Positions 7,150 through 10,094 of a stretch of 10,094 nt of DNA are shown piece after piece. The translations under genes and the position numbers were made by a program. Positions within the stretch are counted from its first letter, which is position 1, and every line of letters starts with the position of its first letter. The notes beneath the pieces are model-generated. The model made no database searches and was not told the DNA's origin. It was given only the letters and a program-made list of their open reading frames with translations. The stretch comes from Actinomycetes bacterium (lineage in GTDB: Bacteria; Actinomycetota; Actinomycetes; Propionibacteriales; Propionibacteriaceae), in the NCBI GenBank assembly GCA_023442485.1, contig JAEZZG010000076.1, positions 1-10,094 on the forward strand, in the 5' to 3' direction.

Positions 7150-7166
7150 TACGAACGATATTCGTA
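7150..7166. promoter_or_regulatory. 17-base palindrome upstream of cbiL, operator candidate
   Basis: TACGAA-CGATA-TTCGTA has perfect 6-base arms around a 5-base centre, typical of a dimeric repressor site. A near-copy of the right half, ATATTTCGT at 7168-7176, follows ATATTCGT at 7158-7165, placing two half-sites about one helical turn apart. It lies in an AT-rich island (about 7139-7196) in the middle of the cbiP-cbiL gap. Confidence 0.45.
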
Positions 7167-7181
7167 TATATTTCGTGGCGA

Positions 7182-7200
7182 TTAGGATAACCTTTTGGTG
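7182..7200 (+). promoter_or_regulatory. Iron-box-like (DtxR/IdeR) half-site over a possible -10
   Basis: TTAGGATAACCT at 7182-7193 matches the left side of the 19-base DtxR/IdeR consensus (TTAGGTTAGSCTAACCTAA) at 10 of 12 positions, but the right side (7194-7200) does not match. The same bases contain TAGGAT at 7183-7188, which resembles an actinobacterial -10; a poor TTCGTA at 7161-7166 lies 16 bases upstream as a possible -35. Promoter and box are both tentative. Confidence 0.28.
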
Positions 7201-7246
7201 TCCTCGCTCAGGATCGAAAGTGAAGTCGTCGACTCGCCCTGACGAG
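7184..7246 (+). other. Structured leader upstream of cbiL
   Basis: Two stems can be drawn. The first pairs AGGATAACC (7184-7192) with GGTGTCCT (7197-7204) around TTTT, with one bulge and one G-T pair. The second pairs CTCG-C-TCAGG (7203-7212, C7207 bulged) with CCTGACGAG (7238-7246) and encloses the hairpin AGTCG-T-CGACT (7224-7234). They share two bases, so they stack or compete. The structure ends just before the GGAG repeats (7256-7265) that serve as the cbiL ribosome binding site. It does not match a known riboswitch that I recognise. Confidence 0.35.
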
Positions 7247-7270
7247 AGTATCCACGGAGATGGAGAGTGC

Positions 7271-8071
7271 ATGACCCAACCGGTGCCAGTTGACCAGCCA
7301 GAATCGAACTCGACGACCCCGCTCGGGAAGAAGACCATCATCGGGGTTGGTGTCGGCCCCGGAGATCCGGAACTGATCACCGTCAAAGCGTTGAAGGCTT
7401 TGGGTACATCTGACGTGATCTTCGTCCCGACCACAGAAGCCAAGGAGAATGCGGTTGGGCGAGCCGAAGAGATCGTCATGGCTAACCTGCCTGAACACGC
7501 CGGCAAGATCCGTCGCATCCCCTTTGCGATGTCGGAACGCTCTGGGGTGGGGGAGAAACGGCGGCGGGCATGGCGCGTTTCGGCAGATGCTGCGATTGAG
7601 GCATTCCAGGATGGAGCCGAGCGGGTAGCTTTTGCGACGATCGGCGACCCTAGCGTCTTTTCCACCTTCTCCTATCTGTGCGACATCGTCCGACAAACCG
7701 TTGCCGACCTGGACGTGATCGTGGTCCCCGGGATCACGGCGATGCAGGCCATCGCTGCCGCCACGACCACGCCGCTGTGTGAGGGGAAAGAGATTCTATG
7801 TCTAGCCCCAGCCACAGTTGGCGAAGATAAGCTGCGCCAGGTGTGCGCCGTCGCCGACACCGTCACCATCTATAAGGGCGGGCGTCAACTCCAATCCATC
7901 ACCGCGATCCTCGACGATGCAGACCGGCTTGAAACCGCCGTCATCGGTACCGATATCGGGCTAGCCAGTCAGCGCCTCGACAAGGTCACAGACCTCACCG
8001 AGGAATCCGCGCCCTACTTCTCGACCGTGTTGACGGTCAGCTCTCGAACCACCACAGGAGGACGACTATGA
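7271..8071 (+). CDS. cbiL: Precorrin-2 / cobalt-factor II C20-methyltransferase
   Basis: Methylates C20 of (cobalt-)precorrin-2 with SAM, preparing ring contraction. The 266-residue protein is a class III (tetrapyrrole) methyltransferase with GVGVGPGDPELIT 25-37, VPTTE 52-56, IGDPSVFSTFSYL 124-136, PGITAMQAIAAA 153-164, PLCEGKE 168-174 and YKGGRQL 201-207, the set expected of CbiL/CobI. The frame is open upstream to a GTG at 7175, but the extra 32 residues look non-conserved and overlie likely regulatory structure. ATG at 7271 has GGAG at 7256-7259 and 7262-7265. About 20 residues (1-20) precede the core strand, a short Ser/Pro/Thr-rich leader without signal-peptide character. First gene of the cbiL-cbiF-cbiEG operon; its stop overlaps the cbiF start (ATGA). 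Confidence 0.94.
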   Translation: MTQPVPVDQPESNSTTPLGKKTIIGVGVGPGDPELITVKALKALGTSDVIFVPTTEAKENAVGRAEEIVMANLPEHAGKIRRIPFAMSERSGVGEKRRRAWRVSADAAIEAFQDGAERVAFATIGDPSVFSTFSYLCDIVRQTVADLDVIVVPGITAMQAIAAATTTPLCEGKEILCLAPATVGEDKLRQVCAVADTVTIYKGGRQLQSITAILDDADRLETAVIGTDIGLASQRLDKVTDLTEESAPYFSTVLTVSSRTTTGGRL

Positions 8072-8928
8072 GTGGACTTCGCCACGACACTTCGGCTGGA
8101 CTCGTGGTTTTCGTCGGGGCCGGGCCCGGTGCCGACGACCTGATCACGGTGCGCGGGGCGAACACTATCGCCGCCGCCGACATCATCATTTGGGCGTCGT
8201 CCTTGGTTCACCCCGGGATCATCGCCAACCACAAACCTGAGGCAGAAATCATTGATTCGGCCTCGATTCCGCTCGAAGATTTGATCCCGATCTACACCAG
8301 GGCTCGTGACGAAGCCTTGCTGGTCGCGAGGGTACATACCGGCGACCCCGACATCTACGGGGCTACCGCCGAACAGCGTGACCTATGCCGCCAGATCGGC
8401 ATCCCTTACGAGACTATCCCCGGTATCTCTGCCTTCTCCGCGACGGCAGCCAGGATGGACGTCGAGATCACCCTGCCCGAGGTTGCCCAGTCGATGATCC
8501 TGACCAGGTTAGAAGGCGGACGTACCCCGATGCCGGATCGGGAATCAGTGCGGTCCTTCGCCCAGCACGGAACCACGATGGCGCTGTACCTGTCTGCAGC
8601 GAGAAATAAACAGTTAGAGGACGAGCTCCTCGCCGGAGGCTATCCACCGGAGACCCCATGCATCATCGGCTACCGGGTGACCTGGCCCGATGAAGAACTG
8701 TGGCGAGTCGAGCTGCGCGACCTGTCCAAGACCATGAAAGAACACAAACTCTGGAAGCACACCATCGTCCTGGTCGGCCCAGCTCTGGCCGAAACCCCGG
8801 CGGTGAAACGCTCCCACCTCTACCATCCCGGTTTCAGGCATGAATATCGTGCCGCCGACCCCCAGGCCCAAGCGGACCTTCGTGCCCACGGTGCCCTCGC
8901 CTCCCATGTGAAAGAAGACAACGAATGA
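8068..8928 (+). CDS. cbiF: Precorrin-4 / cobalt-precorrin-4 C11-methyltransferase
   Basis: Methylates C11 of the contracted macrocycle with SAM. The 286 residues contain GAGPGADDLIT 17-27, WASSLVHP 42-49, ARVHTGDPDIYGA 87-99, IPGISAFSATAA 117-128, LTRLEGGRTPMP 145-156 and a C-terminal SHLYHPGFRHEYR 249-261, all diagnostic of CbiF/CobM rather than of the paralogous CbiL or CobA. AGGAGG at 8056-8061 precedes ATG at 8068, which overlaps the cbiL stop by four bases; its own TGA overlaps the next ATG in the same way, so the operon is probably translationally coupled. The tail after 262 is Ala/Asp-rich and not conserved. Identification is firm; the anaerobic symbol follows from the adjacent CbiG domain. 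Confidence 0.95.
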   Translation: MSGLRHDTSAGLVVFVGAGPGADDLITVRGANTIAAADIIIWASSLVHPGIIANHKPEAEIIDSASIPLEDLIPIYTRARDEALLVARVHTGDPDIYGATAEQRDLCRQIGIPYETIPGISAFSATAARMDVEITLPEVAQSMILTRLEGGRTPMPDRESVRSFAQHGTTMALYLSAARNKQLEDELLAGGYPPETPCIIGYRVTWPDEELWRVELRDLSKTMKEHKLWKHTIVLVGPALAETPAVKRSHLYHPGFRHEYRAADPQAQADLRAHGALASHVKEDNE

Positions 8929-10094
8929 TCACTGTTTTTGGACATCTCGGACGCCCTAGCGCCGACCTCGTCGAAGCCGCCGCAACTGCCGACCTCGTCG
9001 TCGGCGGACGCCGCCACCTCGACGACCTCAATGTCCCCGAAGAAAAACGCATCGTGATGGGGGCGCTCTCTAGCGCAATCGAACAAATCAAAGCTGCAGG
9101 TGATGACCTCAACATCGTCGTGATCGCCTCAGGCGACCCGCTTTGGTTCGGTGTGGTTCGCAAACTTCGCGCCGCCGGTCTCACTTGCCGGGTCGTGACG
9201 GCGGCATCGTCGGTAGCAGAAGCCTTCGCACGGGTTGGGTTGCCGTGGGATGACTCCATCACGGTCTCTGCCCACGGACGTCCGATCCAGCCCGCCATCG
9301 ACGCGGCGAAGAAGTACACCAAGGTCGCGGTGATGACCGATCCTCGCCAGCCCCTCGCGGAGCTAGTCGAGCCCCTCGCCGGGCTGAACCGTACCTTCGT
9401 CTTGGCTGAGCGTCTGGGAGAAGATGACGAGCGGGTCCAGATTCTTAGTGGAGAGGAACTCGCTGCCCTCGACGATGTGCGTCAACCCAACGTCGTCTTG
9501 ATCCTGGAAAAGCACCCCGATGCCGAATGGGATGAGGAGGCCGTCGATGTTGTCGGCCCGCGCCGCATCCAGGTCACCCGTCCAGTCAAAGAGCGCCTCG
9601 TGGAGCACCCCCTGGAGGAATTGACCATCGGCCAGGTGGTCGCCTCGAAACAGGCCCAGGGACGGGTGGAGAGGATCAACTCCATCTTAGGCGTCGAAAC
9701 CAAGGTCTATGACGAGCCCTCCACCACCGGGTTGGTCAAGGCATTTGAGGAATGTGACCTGGTGATCTCACATCTGGCACTGGGGGCAACCACTCGCATC
9801 ATCGCCCCCCTCCTCGAGTCGAAGAAGACCGATCCCGGTGTCGTCGTGATTGATCAGGGCGGGCGGTTCGTGATCCCGCTGGTGGGTGGACACGTCGGGG
9901 GAGCTAATGAACTCGCGAACAAGCTAGCCGACGGCCTCAAGGCAACCGCTGTGGTGACCACCGCGACCGATTCGCTCAACATTCCGGCCCTCGATACCCT
10001 CGGCTGGGCGCATACCGGTGATGTCGCCGCGGTGACCTCGGCGATCCTTGACGGTGCTGAGGTCCACCTCGTCAGGGAGCAGCCGTGGCCGATG
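8925..10094 (+). CDS. cbiEG: CbiE-CbiG fusion (C5-methyltransferase / cobalamin biosynthesis CbiG), 3' truncated by window
   Basis: The frame is open from ATG 8925 to the window edge: 390 codons without a stop, so the C-terminus is missing. Residues 1-200 resemble CbiE, the cobalt-precorrin-7 C5-methyltransferase: VVGGRRHL 25-32, ASGDPLWFG 68-76, AASSVAEAFARVGLPW 93-108 and SAHGRP 115-120. The N-terminal SAM loop GIGPG is absent; the protein reads VFGHLGRPSADL. Residues 265-365 are the CbiG N-terminal domain: TRIIAPLLESK 290-300, DPGVVVID 303-310, GGHVGGANELA 321-331 and VVTTATD 343-349. CbiG opens the ring-A lactone and releases acetaldehyde, a step of the anaerobic route only. Residues 201-264 link them without a recognised domain, though they may be the start of CbiG. 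Fused CbiEGH proteins are known in propionibacteria, so CbiH may follow. It is coupled to cbiF by ATGA; the ribosome site is weak. Confidence 0.9.
   Translation, partial: MITVFGHLGRPSADLVEAAATADLVVGGRRHLDDLNVPEEKRIVMGALSSAIEQIKAAGDDLNIVVIASGDPLWFGVVRKLRAAGLTCRVVTAASSVAEAFARVGLPWDDSITVSAHGRPIQPAIDAAKKYTKVAVMTDPRQPLAELVEPLAGLNRTFVLAERLGEDDERVQILSGEELAALDDVRQPNVVLILEKHPDAEWDEEAVDVVGPRRIQVTRPVKERLVEHPLEELTIGQVVASKQAQGRVERINSILGVETKVYDEPSTTGLVKAFEECDLVISHLALGATTRIIAPLLESKKTDPGVVVIDQGGRFVIPLVGGHVGGANELANKLADGLKATAVVTTATDSLNIPALDTLGWAHTGDVAAVTSAILDGAEVHLVREQPWPM

Noticed and set aside
7175..7270. 32-residue N-terminal extension of CbiL from a GTG at 7175
   Set aside because: No family similarity and no ribosome binding site at that GTG; the ATG at 7271 has two GGAG sites and the upstream bases look regulatory.
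8820..9322. - strand frames of 88 and 162 residues opposite cbiF and cbiEG
   Set aside because: Antisense shadows of genes with clear domain motifs; no supporting features.

Overview
The window looks like chromosomal DNA of a GC-rich actinobacterium, most likely from the propionibacteria (Cutibacterium, Propionibacterium or a relative). This is inferred from codon use, gene content and a fused CbiE-CbiG protein, a kind of fusion I recall from propionibacterial B12 clusters. I could not test it by alignment.

Apart from one ribosomal protein gene at the left edge, every gene belongs to cobalamin (vitamin B12) and tetrapyrrole biosynthesis. From left to right: rpmB (50S protein L28) on + ends at a hairpin terminator. 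cbiJ/cobK (precorrin-6A reductase) on + faces a tightly packed - strand operon. That operon is transcribed as hemA (glutamyl-tRNA reductase), cobO (corrinoid adenosyltransferase), cbiA/cobB (a,c-diamide synthase), cobA (uroporphyrinogen-III methyltransferase). From a shared divergent region near 5365-5560, cbiP/cobQ (cobyric acid synthase) is transcribed on +. After a 261-base regulatory-looking gap comes a + strand operon: cbiL (C20-methyltransferase), cbiF (C11-methyltransferase), and a CbiE-CbiG fusion that runs off the right edge.

The genes cover ALA precursor formation (HemA), commitment to the corrin branch (CobA), corrin ring methylation and contraction (CbiL, CbiF, CbiE, CbiG, CbiJ), side-chain amidation (CbiA, CbiP) and cobalt adenosylation (CobO). 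The CbiG domain marks the anaerobic, early-cobalt route. Cobalt chelatase, CbiH, CbiC, CbiD, CbiT and the nucleotide-loop genes are not seen here, although CbiH could follow the fusion.

Points for a second look: the HemA protein has arginine where characterised enzymes have their catalytic histidine, plus several other altered motifs. The CbiE domain lacks the usual GxGPG SAM loop. Both regulatory gaps carry inverted repeats that look like operators or structured leaders. I find no recognisable cobalamin riboswitch in any intergenic region. I see no mobile element, CRISPR array, tRNA or rRNA.
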